From Liolophura sinensis (lineage: Eukaryota > Mollusca > Polyplacophora > Chitonida > Chitonidae), in the NCBI RefSeq assembly GCF_032854445.1, contig NC_088300.1, positions 52,240,984-52,304,983 on the forward strand: a stretch of 64,000 bases of DNA, written 5' to 3'. The position numbers and the translations under genes are program-made. Below, one piece after another: positions 46,042-61,100 of this stretch. The first letter of the stretch is position 1. The number at the start of each line of letters is the position of its first letter. The notes under the pieces are model-generated. The model made no database searches. It worked only from the letters and a program-made list of their open reading frames with translations, and was not told where the DNA came from.

Positions 46042-49000
46042 AATGTCAAGAGCAGATTTGATGCTATACAAGGCCAACTCAAAGTGGCGATACAAAGCCA
46101 TCAGGTAGTATGCAAACTTCTGTATCCCAATCAATGATTCATCGAGGGCCGTCAAGTTTGTATGGAGCTTGGTGATGTCAAACTTCTGATGTGCACCGTA
46201 TTCCACAAAATGTTTTACTCGTTCCTTTCAATCTACCTACATTATAGAACTCACTTCTGGTGTGCTGATGTGTGCCTTGATGTGTATACCGCCAGCGAGG
46301 CAGCGTGTTTTCAATGATATTGGCGTTAGACATAGCTGTCAAAGACAGGCCTAGCTGGCTGCTGGCAGTTGCCTGCACCTTCATCTGATATGCTGAAGTT
46401 GTCTGTAGGCCATTCCAAGCCGCCGTGTTTGTAGCGAATTCTCGCTTTACCTTCAAATAATTACAGCTACATAACAACCATGCGTGCTGTAATTATGTAT
46501 GTATTTATTGGGAGCTTTTGATTTGTTTCAGACGCTGGTTGCGAGGATGAAATCGGATCCACAGGTAAGGGAATTCGCTGTTGTTCGCAGTTCACTCTAG
46601 CGGTCGTGGCTCGCGTATTCCATTACACCCATCTTCACTAGTGTGCCGGATTATTGATTTTTGTTGTGGAAAAGTTTTATCCAGCCATTTTATCTTGCGC
46701 ACTGCAGCAACTGAACCAGATTTGACTTGACCTACAATGTAGTAGCTGCTTCATCTCCAGCTTATTGTTTTGCAGAATGCGGAGTTCAAGAAGAAGCTGC
46801 ACCAGTTCCAAGCCGAGATCACTTCACTGAGTGAAAAACAGGTAAGCATTATTAGGCTTAGATGCTGTATATTTATTGCCAGGCTCACAATAAGTGCTGC
46901 ACATCAAAGGAAATGTTATTTATGGTGGTGTAAATATTGTTTTCAAATTTTACACTGTGGAGTAATTTTTTTTTCTTTGTATTACATACTGTTTTTTTTA
47001 AATGGTTTTCTGATTTTTTTTCTCTCACCATTGCACAAAGTTTTGTGATGATAATTCTTATGGTTCCTGAATTTCACACACTGCTATTTGAATGTTATGA
47101 TTTGAAGATTATGGTAATTGCTGCAAGCAGATCATACATAAATACCATTGGTATTTTAATTTTTGCACGTTCAAAATGATGTGTGAATGCTTTCAAATAT
47201 GAATAGATTTTATTCTCTGTAAGTAAAGTATACAGTGCCGATATGCATTGAAATTTAACTTACAGTATAGGTAATATGAGCATGTCTTTTATGTATGAAA
47301 TGGGCATTTTTTTTTTTTTGTAAAATACAAACCCCACATTAGAAGTGAGTTGGAAAAAAAACAAAAACAGCAGCCTAACTCCTGGTGATAGGTTAATTAT
47401 TCTGTGAAGCCTGCCATGTGTTTTTGGTAGGCATCTTAAATTTCTTTTCTTAATTTCCAAGTATCTGATGGCAAACATTTCCTGGCACTTAAAGAGATTT
47501 ATTAATGACAAAAAAATTATGCTGCTATTTTAAATATCATCTGCATAAAGTGAAAACTTCCTGATATCTCCAATCATGGTCTAACTTTGAGTGGTTTATT
47601 GAATGTTTAGTTTTATCTCTGGTTCCCCTTCGACCATCCCGTCAATCCCTTCGTTATATTTAGAAACATGGCCGAAGATTTTTTGACTTGGTTGCCTCCC
47701 CTTGTGTAAACAACAGTTGATTTTTCACTGAACATCAGTGTCGAACACGATATTGTTTGGTAATTATGCAGCCCACCTTGTAACTTCAGTTCTTCCATAA
47801 AGATCACAGGGAATTACTGTATTATACATGGAGGGAAAGGAAAATTGTATGGTGTTATCTGGACTTTTAATTCGCTTTGAAATGTTATGTTGTTTACATG
47901 TGGGATCCACGAGCAAACATTGCATTGTGGGAATCTCTGTGCTGGCTCATGTGCATGTTATCTCATTGGGTGAACAGTTAACACTAGTCAGGGCCTAATC
48001 CAGCCCTTCTCAGTGTCATATTATCGGACGCTGCCGCTCCCTCAGAGTGCCCTTTGCATCAAGAAAATGAAAAAATAAATAAAGTAAAAAATAAAAGAAA
48101 GAGCCCCAATTCATTATGAGACTCTTCTAATTCTAATACTAATTATCTACTTAGTCCCTAAGCTTCGGCTAGCCATTCACCACATTAGTTTTGGCGAATA
48201 TAATTCCTTTGTGGCGAAAGCAAATTGGCGTCCCTTCGTCACAGTGGCGAAAGCAATGTATGCCTTTTCAACTTCAGTTGTTTAGGTTTAAAGTTTGTAA
48301 ATTTACTCAAATTTAATGTTTGATCCAGAATCAAGAAGGAGTATTTGACTTCATTGTGAAAGAAATTGGTCATATTTTTAAAGAGCATTTAATATCAGAA
48401 ATGTATGCCCTGAAGCAGGTGATGAAAATTGGACCCACAATAATTTAATAAGCATCTAGATTATCTGGGCCGGGAATTACTTTCCCAAAAAAAAAAAAAA
48501 AAAAAAAAAAATGCCAACCAACTGACCCGACTTCAGAAATCAGGGTTTGTTACCCGCAACAAATTACTTTTTAATGATGGCCTGGGGTTGGGATGATACA
48601 ATGTGATGATCAGATGCGCGTTATCCAGAATGGCAGAGTTCTCTACATATCACCAAATACAAGCCATCGTTAGACTGAATTTCCGTGGGGTGCACATGGG
48701 GTGGAGGTCAACCATAGGAACCAAGGCCCTTAAAAATCTATGAGAATTGAAATATTCAACAATGATGTGCCCTTCACCGGTGGTTCCACGTCCTGCCCCT
48801 CTGAGGCCAGATTAGGCCCTGAAATTCTCTTGGACATTTTTTAAAATATAAGCCTGGGGCATTTAGTTAGGAGTCGTTTGTAACTCATTTTTGTAATTAC
48901 CCGAACCAGCTCAAAAAATCTGAATTTGTGTAGCAGTATGTCCCTTTAAAACATTAGAGATATATGTACTTCTTCAGGGATTCATGGAAGTTGAAATTTT

Positions 49001-49145
49001 TACAGCTGGAACTCAAAATTGAGTTATTTCCTTCTCTAGATTGAGTATATTCATATTTTAAACACCGACGATAACCTGGTATTGAGCTTAATTTAGCTTT
49101 AGCAACCAGTAATTTTATGAATGTGAAAGTACATATGATGTACTG

Positions 49146-49192
<47 letters not shown>

Positions 49193-52100
49193 AGAGAGAG
49201 AGAATGGTTAATTTTATTCGCGGTTCATTTCTGGTCATGATTTTATTGTTGGTACATACATATATTGTTACAAGTATATTATCTTGATCAGAGATATACA
49301 TTGTATAACAAAACAGTTATAATCTATGGTGATGCATGTTCAGGTGTTGGTTGTTATATTAAAGGAAAGAAGGGAACTAACAAACATTATATCAAAAGTA
49401 AACGTGAAAAATACAGAGATGAGGCTTATCCTACTCAGAGGTGTGTAATGAAGCTGTGATAAACCATGCATGTTCAGTTGTTGGTTGTTATAAATATTAG
49501 AATAAAGAAACTAACAAATATTACACAAAAAGTAAAAATATACAGGCCTACAAACATAACAGACAAGGCTTATTCTGATCTGAGGTATATACTGTAAAGT
49601 ACTGTATAGTGAAAAAAAATCCTAAAACTGTTTAATTTTCCGAGTTATAATATGGCGGAAATTACTCAAGCACATCAAACGGGTATTATCGAGTGGCTAT
49701 AATCCTCTTTTGTTTTCTGCGGAGTACCTAATCCTCGTAGTCTAGATCAGAGATTAAAACAATGCGGGATGGATTATCACTATGTAAGAAGATGACATTC
49801 GCACTTGTTGTGAGCAGTATTCAAAGAGGTATCACATGTTTTCCGAGCAGCCTTTAATTGGCGAGTTAATACATGTACTTTTAACCAGCTGGTAAAGTAA
49901 CCTGTCACCCTGTGAGTAATTCAACGTAAAACATGTAAATTAATTTACCATTATTGGAGCCAGTCACTCATGCAGTCAAGCAACACGATTATTTTTGGAT
50001 TGTTTTCGACTTTAATCGCTGGGCAGAAACTGCATTGTTTTATACAGATTCTTATTTTTTAGAAGCTCACCCATTGGTCCACAGGAGACAACAGCCACTG
50101 GGATATTGTGTATCAAAGCAACATTCATTGGAAGTCGGCAAGTGTTGTATCTGCTATTCTTTTAATTTCCTGGCCATTTGAATTGACCACACTGAATACA
50201 AATGGACTCCCACTTTGTTTTATACGAACTAAACCATATAATCATAGTTTGAATACATTTAAAGCCTAATTTTAATTTAATTGTACCCAGCACACGCAAG
50301 ACCACTTCAGCTTGTCAGAGATTCAGCTGTAGGCAATTGAAATCGATTGCTCATTGCTACGCATATATTTTCGAATGCAATTCAGTTTTCATCATTGAAT
50401 TTTACCACCGAATACCAGGGTCTAAACGTGCATGAATCCCTGTTCTTATTTGTCAGTTTGCCTTTACAAAGTACAGGCATGGGTTATGTCATACCCTGAG
50501 TCTACGTGCCCAATCACAGTAAAAAAAAATGTTAATGTCAATATGAAAGGGGCTTTTATTGTTCCAAAAAACGATGGTACAAATCCAGTCAGATATTTTT
50601 TGGTGTTATTTTAGAATAGCCCAAAGAATTAGCTTTTGCAAAACATCAATCTTGTCTGCATATGGTAATGTTCAAAACCACTAGTTTATGCTTTCATATA
50701 TTGTAAAGCAGGTTGCATTATAATTTTTCAAACTCATGAATAATTTTCAGACTAAAAGAACATAACAGGTACAAGTCTGATATTTACTGAAAGGCAGCTA
50801 TTTGAGCTATTCTTGGCAAATGAAGAAAACTGTAGCTGAATTGTGTATAGATTTTTTATGTCGTGCCTGTAACTTGGAATATATTGGTAAAACAGATAGT
50901 AATCTCATCACAAGAATTAAAGTGACATGGTCGCCCAAATATTAGGTATTGTTTGCGTTATTACAGAAAGGCATGAGTATCGTTTATTTTTGTCAGGAAG
51001 TAAAAGTCACAAGCTTTTTGTTAATCCCACTCCCAGCATTTTACGTTAAGTGAATGTTTAAGAATAAAAAAAAAAAATTAAAAACTGAAAATTCTGCCAG
51101 AATTTTTAAATGAGGCGCTGTCAATTCAGTGGAAATGGAGCATAAACTTCATATGTAAACAAGCATAGCTGATCACACGGGTAAAAGAAGGACTTACGGC
51201 TCGCTCGTGACAGGATCAGGCAAAAAAAAAAAAGCTTGACAGGTTGACCAGCAAGTCTTGAGCTTTAATTGGTGGTCAGTTTTAACGGTGGAGTACATTG
51301 AAGAAAGAAAAGGCTCTCATAAAAGCAAGAAGATGTCGCAAAACTACTGCATGATTGGTTGGTGCAAATGTTGTTGTGGGTAGGGGCTGTTAAACTTCGA
51401 ACAGACACACTCTCTGTTTCTGACTCTTCGTATAATGAGAAGATTATACGTAACCTTTTCTCAATGCTGTTTAAGATGCTGTACTCTGCATGTATCTGTT
51501 TGTATCAAAATTCGAAATTATCTTAGTTTGTTGACTGATCGAAAGTTGGTATTACAGGGAACTTTTCCGAAAGTTGTGCGTTTACTTCAGGCCCTTCTGG
51601 TTGAATATTAATGAGGCAAAATGGCCTTTGTGTTGAATTCAAATAACGGCAGGACTTCTCTGCGCTTGTACAAGCTACATACTCAATGAGTATTTTGTAT
51701 TTCAGCGTGAGTGATTGAGTTTGTGAACAGACTGTAAAATTTTGTTAAGACGTCGCACTCAAAATTTGTTTAAAAACTCAAATTTTGGACGACTATGTAA
51801 CTTCAAGGAACCTGGATTGAGCAATACCAGGCTAGCTTCGTGGGCAGAGCGGTGCCAAGATACTTGTCTACCCGAAATAGTTGGCAAGTTTCTTGATGTG
51901 CATGGATTTGCTCATTTTGAATTGCAATATCTCGTTAAACAACACCACAAACATAAATGGGTATGCTTTTTTAACTTATGGTGGGGTAATTTATTGATAT
52001 ACATGCATATCTATGCACTTAGTCTAGTGTTGTCTTTTTCTTTAAACTATGACAACACATTAAGACAATTGAGAAGAAAGAAAACCAATATATTGTGTTT

Positions 52101-55100
52101 TACGACACAATTCGGCAGACTTTTCAGATATTTGGCTTTATATGACCTCTGGAAACACTGTGAACAAGTACAGAGGTTATGTACAGTCTGGGACATGATA
52201 TTAGGTTGTTTATGTAACCTGCTAAATGGATGTAATATATGCTCTTGTTGTAACAAAACATTAAAGTTCAGTCAAAATGTATAATTTTACTGTTATTTTG
52301 AATGACATGAAGGAATTGAATGATAGTCATAGAGCGTTTGTATCATTGCTAGTATGGGCTATCAAACGATGGTCTTGTTGCACATTAGCAACTAGTTCTT
52401 TTAATCATTTTGATTGTCGTTTAATGCCATACTAATTGATTTTTCAATTGTACAGCCATTTACTTGGAAGGAGGAATTGGAGGGCCTGGAGTATACCATC
52501 GATTGTTGGGCATGTGCCTCATAAACCTTTCCACCTGTTACATACAGATATGCACAGCATGTTGATGGAAATCATGTAGTCTTCATTAGACTATGAAAAT
52601 GGCCTCATGATCAATGTTGACTGCTAATTGTCTCAACTGTAGTATAGTCAGAGTATGATGCATTAAAATATTTTTTAAATTGCAGAGAATTTTCACCTGA
52701 TCAGCTGGTTTTAAGGGAATTATGATTTTTTAAGTTTCTAATCTTTGACCAGAATGACCAACTCTTTTTTACTAATGGGGTCAGCTAGTAGAAATTTCAG
52801 CTGATATTGATGGAAACATTTCTCTTACCTGTATGTACAACTTAGTTAAATGTTAATGCATGCCTTTTTCCTGTAAATTGTTTTTGTTTGCCTGATTATT
52901 TTGGTAATGTCTGTGCCAAAAATAATTATCCCAAAAAAGAGTGGCCTGCCAACTCCAAGACTACATTATGTTCAGAGATCATGCCTTTGATGATACAGAA
53001 AGTTTATTAAAAGCTGGAAGGTGGCGTTTTTTGGTAGCTGCAGCTTGCAGGTGGCAAAACTGCTTCCATCTCAAACTTAATAGAAAGTCATAGTGATGTG
53101 ACATTGTTATTGTTGGAGTCTTGTGCAATAGGATACATGATTATGTAACTTTGTCCCTGTAAAAACAGATTTTCAGATACTTCTATTGCTGTATAATATT
53201 CAGTATTTATTAATCCAGAATTATATGAATTTATTTGTGTGCAAGACTGCTACATGCCTTTTCTTCAACCGCCAACACACTTTCTCTGTGACGTCTATGG
53301 TGAGATTTGCGCAGGCTTTAAATGTGACTGGCAAAGTATGAGACGAGCACATTACCCAATGAAACGATGCTGATCTTTTATGACACATACATACACTAAA
53401 ATAAGGCACAACAAAGCACATGTAGATATCTTCATGTAAAAATCTTCATGTAAACCTTCATAATCAATGCATAGTCTGTGACATGAACTTGGAAGACCTC
53501 ACAATAAACTTGAGAAAGAAGAGAAAAATTCTGAAACAGGTGGTTGTGACATAATTTTTATTTTTTTGTTAACGATTCTAACGAAATGTTTTTATTTGGG
53601 CCATTGCTAACACAAGTAAGCAATGTTTAGGGCCAGATGGGCTTTCACAGATTGTCTAGCATCCAAGAGCAGCAGTGGACTTAGACAACCCCCAACTCTT
53701 GTTACTGCACAAAAAAAAACCCTTTTTTAAAAGATATTTGACATCCTGTGAGGGTATAGCTGTTTATTTTCAGTTATGCAGTAGGCTTATATCCTACTTT
53801 AACTATTTGCAGTAACCTTTTCTGCATTTCCTATGAAAGGAAGTACGTGTAATTCAACAATATCATATTGATATCATGAAACATTGGAACATAACTTCAA
53901 AAATGAAAAAACATACATTGAATAAAATAACTGCAAAGAGTATTTATCTTGAGATTTGTTATCAAACATGGCATTTATGCTAGATGTCATATTTCTCAAC
54001 ACAAATCGATTACTGATACTTGGTTGTATTTGGATAAAATGGGACAATTCTTTTGTCATGGAAATGGCTAGTTCATTGGCTAGACAGCTTCTAGTCATCA
54101 CACTGTCTCACAAAGTTTACATGTACCCTAAACTTAAAACCTGCTCTCCATTAACAAATATGGTAAAATTTGGCCGTTATACATCTTCTGGCTTTGTTCA
54201 TTTATAGTAACCTTTAAGCAACAACAACATCACATGGCTTACAATGGTATAGTTGTTTTCATTGGATATTTTGGATTATGTTAATTAGCCATTTGTATCA
54301 GATTTGTGAGCACTTTCAGCAAAGGTAATAAATGGAAAACTATGGGCCGTTGCATGAGTGGAGTACCACAGCAGCATAAGTTCAAGGTTGGGTGCAATTT
54401 ATGCAATCCAAAAAAATCACCAAGCTAAAAGGTAAATGTTATGAATTTGCTTTTATTCAGTTGAGATAAGAATAAATTGAAGATGGTAATAAATTAACAC
54501 TAAGTGGTCTTGCAAAAATGTCTTTTGGTCACTGGGACTCGCAAGATGTAGGTTCATTCCCAGACATGGACAAGGAAATTGTGGATCCTCCTCCCTCTGA
54601 CTGCAAGGTCTGTGTGACAATAAGCATTTAATGTCACTGTTGTGATGGGTTCATGTATAGTCTGACTTTCAAGTCCAGACACCAACTCTGTTACATCATT
54701 TATTGGTACAGTGTACTTCACACATGTTCGGTGGCCGAGGTGGTTAGTGTGTGTGCAGAGTGCAGTGATGCAGGAGTGCCATCTCTGTGAGTTCAGGTCT
54801 AGCTCATGCTGGCTTTCTCTTCGGCCGTAGGTGGGAAGACCTAGCAGCGGATGTTTGTGGATTTCTCCCAGTCTCTGCTCGGTTTAATCCCAACCATAAT
54901 GTTTTCCACTGTCATATTATAAGTGAAATACTCTTGAGTATGGTGTAAAACACCAATCAAATAAATAAATAAAACTTCTTGCAAGTGGAAGAATCCGTGG
55001 TTTACTTCTAGCTGTCTAGTTTTGTCCACCCTCAACTCTGACCATCATATTTCTGTGAAAAACTCTTTCAGTGTGGCATTACAACAACAATCAGCTTAAT

Positions 55101-58100
55101 AAATCCAATGAGGTGTCCTGTCCTGTTAGTGTGAATTTGAAGTACAATTTTTACAAAGATATATTGAAAGGTAACAAATGATATTATTATACACTCACTG
55201 TCCAAGTGATGCTTCTCAAAGCTGTGCGCTTGCTCTGATCAGATTATTCCCCCCTCTCCTTCACAAGAGGGGAGTACATGTATATAGTGTATATTTCACA
55301 TTTTGTGTGGGTCATATTTGCTTATATGTGGAAACTTTCCAGACAACTAACTAAATAACTCTGTTCCTTTCTAGTATTAAGTATTTGTAAATTAATTGAA
55401 CAAGTCTGAGAAATGACACACAAGAGGTAATGTGCCAAGTGTTAGAATTTGAAACCAATATGTCATTTAGTTTGATACCACATGGCGGAACAAACAAAAT
55501 GCAGAAAATGAAATATGTGTCGCACTTGTATACTTGATAAAGTTTATGATAGAAAAGGTATTTTGTCACTTCATGTGTATTTAATTTGTAGTTTTCCTCT
55601 GATACCCAGCATATATTACTTATAATGAAGTGAGAAGTTACATTCATGCTGCCTCGTACTGTAGTACTTTCTCTTACATAGGTTTGTCTCGGTCGATGTA
55701 CCTAATTCCAACTATACTTGAAATTATGAGTGGAGGGTTTGAAGCAGGTGTCGTATAGGATTGTTTCTCACTCTTGCAGGTAGCCTCTTTGTCTCAGTAA
55801 GCTTGGCAGTCTTTGTGAGTGATACTGGGAACAGGTGTTGCACTGACTGCCTGACACTGCCTCTGTGACCACTCAACCCTAGGCCTTTTAATCAACGCAT
55901 AGTACTGTAGATAAAAAAAGGCATTGAGGATAATAGCCTATTTATGTGAACATTTGCATGGACTCCTTTTTCCCCTGAAAAAGTATTAACTTGTTTCACT
56001 AAGCTTATAACCTGTGTGCCAAAAACTGTGACATAAGTGACATACTGTAAAGCATTTTACTTTTACTTAAGTTGTGATCCAGTACAAACAATTGACTGCA
56101 ACTGCTTTTCTATTATGGTATGTAAATGTATGTGTATATTACTTGTTACCGCAATGAGAAGTGTCCTTTTCTTTTGTAACTATTTGTGGTCTGTTTTAGA
56201 GCATTAGTTTTTGTCATCCCTTTATGATTAATGTGAGATTTGAATGGTATTGGGGCATAGTGTCTTATAAAAAAAACCTAAACTGAGCATTAAGACTGCT
56301 TTGACGCAGTTTGACATAATGAGATGAATTTATTTCAGAAGACCATTCATTCTTTATTGGTGTAAACAGTGAAACATTAAGTGAAGCTGAGTAACTTTAT
56401 TATTTATTAGGTGCTCGTAGCCATGGGATGTCTGTGGCTGTTTATGATCTCGATTAGGAAAAGGAGTTCACAAAGGCTACCTACATCTAGCTTCATTAGG
56501 ACAAAGGTTTTTCTGTTCTGCTTAAAACAGGCTGAATTTAAGGATTATACATTTTATAATGTAACAGAGTTGGTGTTTAATGCTTTTACTTTAAACAAAT
56601 TCATCCTGTAATCACATTATGAAGAGAGTTTCTCCAGCTTACAACTGTATCACACATTTTGATTGGTTTATGGCTCATGTTGGCCATTAACTATACATGT
56701 AGCCTAACTATGTAGCCCATGCATGTGTTACATGTAGTGATAAAATGTAAATGTACATGAAGCTAATATGATAAATGAATAGAGTAGGCAAAAATTACTA
56801 GCAAATTTTTATAAATAACAGGTAAATGAAACAGACTTCTACTGCTTTTGTGTGCACATGGACTGTAATTGCGTTAAGACCTCTAGAAAGAATGAATTAA
56901 TTACTGTATTCAGTCAAGGTTTAGCATTTTTGACACATTTTTTTTTGATGTTCTGATTGATTCATCCACCTTATGGGGCCACTTGGGGAATTTTTTTTTG
57001 AAGTTTGATTAATTTCAGTTCAGAAGAACATAAGAACTGGCATCAAAAATGTTATTTAAGGTGTTTGTGTGCTTCTCAAACTGCATTTTTACCTTCCAAA
57101 CTTTACGGGAAGTAGAATAAATATTTTTGTAAGAATGTGAACTTGCATCAAGGCTGGCTGCTCAGGAAATGTTCCATATGTACTGTCATGCAAAAAGTAA
57201 AACCTGTTTGCATTTAAAGGTATTTACTTCCGCATTTGTCAGACATCACAGGATCAGATGATTTTACTATGTTTTCACACTGGCTCGCATCTAGACTGTA
57301 TAAGTTTCGAATCCCACAGAAGTATGGTTAACTTTATAAAGCAATATTTTTGGCTTGGGACCAGTTCCGCAAAACCATTTCTTGACTTACAGTCTTAAGG
57401 CTTATTTTATAGTTTTATAAAGCAAAATTTTGTCAACCTCATGAGTGTTATCTTCAGAAAAATGTGTCCAACTTTTAACTTATAGTACCAAAAACTGAGT
57501 GTTTTATGGAGGTTTAAAATTTTGACTGAGGTCAGAAATGCCTAGGTGGAATCAGCGACTGATCCTTGTAATAATATACATGTAAATACTACATTTACAA
57601 GAATAAAACCTCATAACCTAATTTGTTTATATGACGGTGAGCTGGATCTCCCAATCCTTTCGGTTTGCTACATGTGCTTATAGTAACCCATACTGTAAAC
57701 ATACAGTGTATGTTAATTTGGTCATTTTGATGTGCACTTAATATGATCAACAGTGCTAAGATTTAGGGCATCCACACTGTAGGCCTATATGTATGCCAAA
57801 CCTCATGGGCTCTAGTGTTGTAATACACAAAGGTAAGTTGTTGTACACTCATTTCGTTTCGTTTGAATTTTGTAAACAAATAGGGTCTTTGTTTTTCAGT
57901 TCAGTGATTATATATCTACATGGAGTCAATGCGTGTTTCAGTTTACTATAAATGATTAACTTAAATTACCGAAGCATATTCATGTACATTAATTGCTGTC
58001 CTCCATTTTTGTTCCTTGCAGAAATCCATTGTTCAGAAGTTACGCCGAGATCTACTTGTAAACCAGTCTCAACAAATCAAACAAGCTCCAATAGTACAAA

Positions 58101-61100
58101 CAAATGCTGTTCCAAAAGTACAGGTAGGACAGGCACTAGTTCTTGGTTCATTTGATATACGTACATATATTTCTATTACAATTGTCAACAAGTTGAAATT
58201 CATGTTTGTCATAATTGATTTTATGTAAATCTTCTTCCAGTGGGATGATTGTGCCGACAAAAGAAGAAATCAGATGTTTAGCATAAAAAACGCAGTTTGC
58301 ATCCATAAAACTTAGTTCATTGTCAAAATCAGGTAGGCCTTCATACTGGATCCCAAGGTCATTTCATTATAGTGCGATGTAGTCTATAATACGCTCAAGA
58401 AGTTGTCCCCATAACGGCACACTATCGCGAGGCTACACTGTATATTGGTTAAAAACAGGAGGCCTGGTGTCCCAAAAATTAGAAGAGTTAGGGTACTATT
58501 TTCAATCTAAAATTTTGTCCATGACTGTGTTACTTTCTTCGCCTGGTTCTGAGAGATCTATTTTTTGGAGAAGGTGCTATGATATCCGTTTCGAAAACAA
58601 AAGCAGCAGAGTGATGTGTTATAACCATGATGCTCCTCAAAAATGCTATTTTGGGGGCTTTTTATAATGCTATTTTGAGGGATACAGTCTGTTATTAACA
58701 TAACAAAAAAAAAAGAAAATATATATGTGTACATATATATGTATATATATATGCTCCTAATCAAGCTCTGCATGGTATAAATTTATGAATCGCTTACCCC
58801 AGAATTTTGTGACACCATTGGAGTTAAATCATGTCATTGATGTGACTTCCTTGTGACTGTTTATCTCACATTCCTTACTCCTTACATTCCTTATTCCTTA
58901 CATTGACTTTGGGGATTGACCAGTTTATGTGATGAAGATTGGCAATTTAAATGTGCCTAGCCAGGGTTGTCGTACTCAGACTGCACGGATCTTTACATTG
59001 CCTGCGTTGTCTGGGCTGTGTTAGCTACAGGTCAAAACTGGTTACTATTACAAGCGTAGACATTCAAACTGCTATTCTCTGTGTGTCTTGTAAGCTCCCG
59101 TATGGTAGTCTCAAGTAACCTCTGTTTATGTGTACAATTTGTATAATTCATGTGCAGAGATGGTAGTGGATATGGGGTGGCGGGGTTGTGTTTTTCCAGG
59201 TTTATGACGCAGTTAGGTTGGGTGATGCTCCTCTGAAGTTTACTCTTGTTGTTTGTGTGGTGACAGACTCTAGTCTCCCTCTACCTGTAGCCTGCCCTTG
59301 CTGTATCACAGAGGTCCAGCCTCCAGTTGGATTCAGTAGAGAAATCAATAACTACCCAGTTTACTCAAGCACTAGTCCCTCAATAGACATCCTGTTGTAG
59401 CTTTGTCCCCAGTGATAAGAGATTTGGTTGGGCCACCAAAAGACATGACTGTACTTCCTACATTGTCCTAGGTGCCGTGTTTTACCAGATTGAGCTGACC
59501 TATAGACCCCATAAACACCTGTAGGGTTAGATGTACACTACTAGCAACCTGTGTATACTAGGCAAACCCATACAATGTCAGGCTTTTAGGTGTGTTGACA
59601 ATGCAGACATGTACATAAAGCTCTGTGCTGATTATAAAGTATAGAGACGATCATGACAGGCTTCGTAATGAATAGAACCTGTCAAGGTCATATGTTAATC
59701 ACATTTGAAGGTATTGCGAAGGAAATTATATCAGATCTTTTGTTAGTTGTTACCCAATGAGAAGCTTCATGTTTAATCTGTAGCCTGGTTTAAAGACTTG
59801 GTAAATTTGTTATGTTTGTGGGGATTGAATCTGTCATAGATACTGATATGTGTGTTTTGTGCGTGTATATTGACCTTTAATCTTTAGGCATGTCTGATGT
59901 GATTGTATAATATTAAGCATTGTTCTCTCTTTGCGTTCAACAATCCATGTATCAGTCTATATATGAAACACCTTGTGGCACTGAATAATGAACAAAGTTA
60001 CGTTTTATCTGAAAGGTTTTTTATTATCAAACTATGCTCACACATATTTACGTGTTATTCAGCCATGTACATGTAAAGTCTCAGGAAGAAATATTTGAGA
60101 TACGGAATTAAACAGTGTGCGGTTGTGTGTCGGATATGTTCATGTACATGTGATTATGTGAGTCTCAGCTGCGTGTACTTAGCTTCATCTGACAATACAT
60201 TATCATGGCTGATATGTGGATGGGCAAGAAAGTTATCGTAAATGAGTGTGTCCGGTTTTTCAGCTTGTCATGTAAGAGGGAGGTTAAAGTGGGCAGAACT
60301 TTCTTCAGCAAACAAAGCATTTGGATCCGTCAGTGGCATATCATGACTACAGTAACATGAAAAATGAATTATTCAAAGGCTAGGTAGCCTGAAACCTGTG
60401 GTGCATGTTGCCTTTTGCCATTTTTGCTGCAAGCTTATCTTACATGTCCTGACTTTGATGGGTAATTTTGTGACGTAGATAGTTGATGACAAGTGACATG
60501 TGCATGTGTCTGTGCGTGAAGCTGATAAAACGAGATATCATTATTTAATGTTGTCTAGTGATCACCAAGAGCTGTTTTATTACCCAGTAGAAAGTCAGGC
60601 CTGGCAAACATGGTTGGCATGGATTTCCTGTACCCTGATTAATAAAGTGGATTTGATTTCTGTCAGGTGTTAATTGCTGACAACAGTCAACTTAGCTGTG
60701 TAATAGTATAGGGTGGCCATGTATGATAAGCTGAGCCAATACAATGGCCTAGAAATGGCAGTCTGGATGATCAGCCACTGGGCAGCTGTCAGCCATCACA
60801 TCCCCAGCACTGCCCATTACTTTATCTCATTACTGGAATGATGGGCTCTGAAGCTGCCCTAGAACTTCCAGATGCCAAGCAGTGAGGACAGCAGCTATGC
60901 ACTTTTTTGCAATGAGACAGTAAGGAAATTTGACATCATTTATAGATCACATGAAAGCTCATGTACATGTAGTTGTGCTAAGAAAGTGACAAATCTGTTG
61001 ACAGGTAAAATATTACTTTTTAAAAAAATTTGTTTGTTTGTTTTAGTAATTCCTGAAGCAAGTGTTTTTTTGCTGGATGTAAATCCCTGTTGTAGTTTTG

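Larger units (their letters stand above)
46842..58021 (+). other. PHF21A intron 3 (11.2 kb)
   Basis: No additional exon of the gene recognised. Contains transposon copies at 47488-48951 and 49590-50335, a full SINE at 54729-54975, homopolymers at 48486-48511 and 51067-51077, a compound microsatellite at 49146-49202, and an unexplained 180-codon open frame at 51742-52284. Confidence 0.6.

Noticed and set aside
45855-46477. Three overlapping minus-strand open frames (75, 77 and 99 codons) that look like a small gene
   Set aside because: The frames need two frameshifts to join, and the plus strand in the same place carries the conserved PHF21A exon (LKVAIQSHQ, ending 46104). The CG-richer base composition explains the lack of stops.
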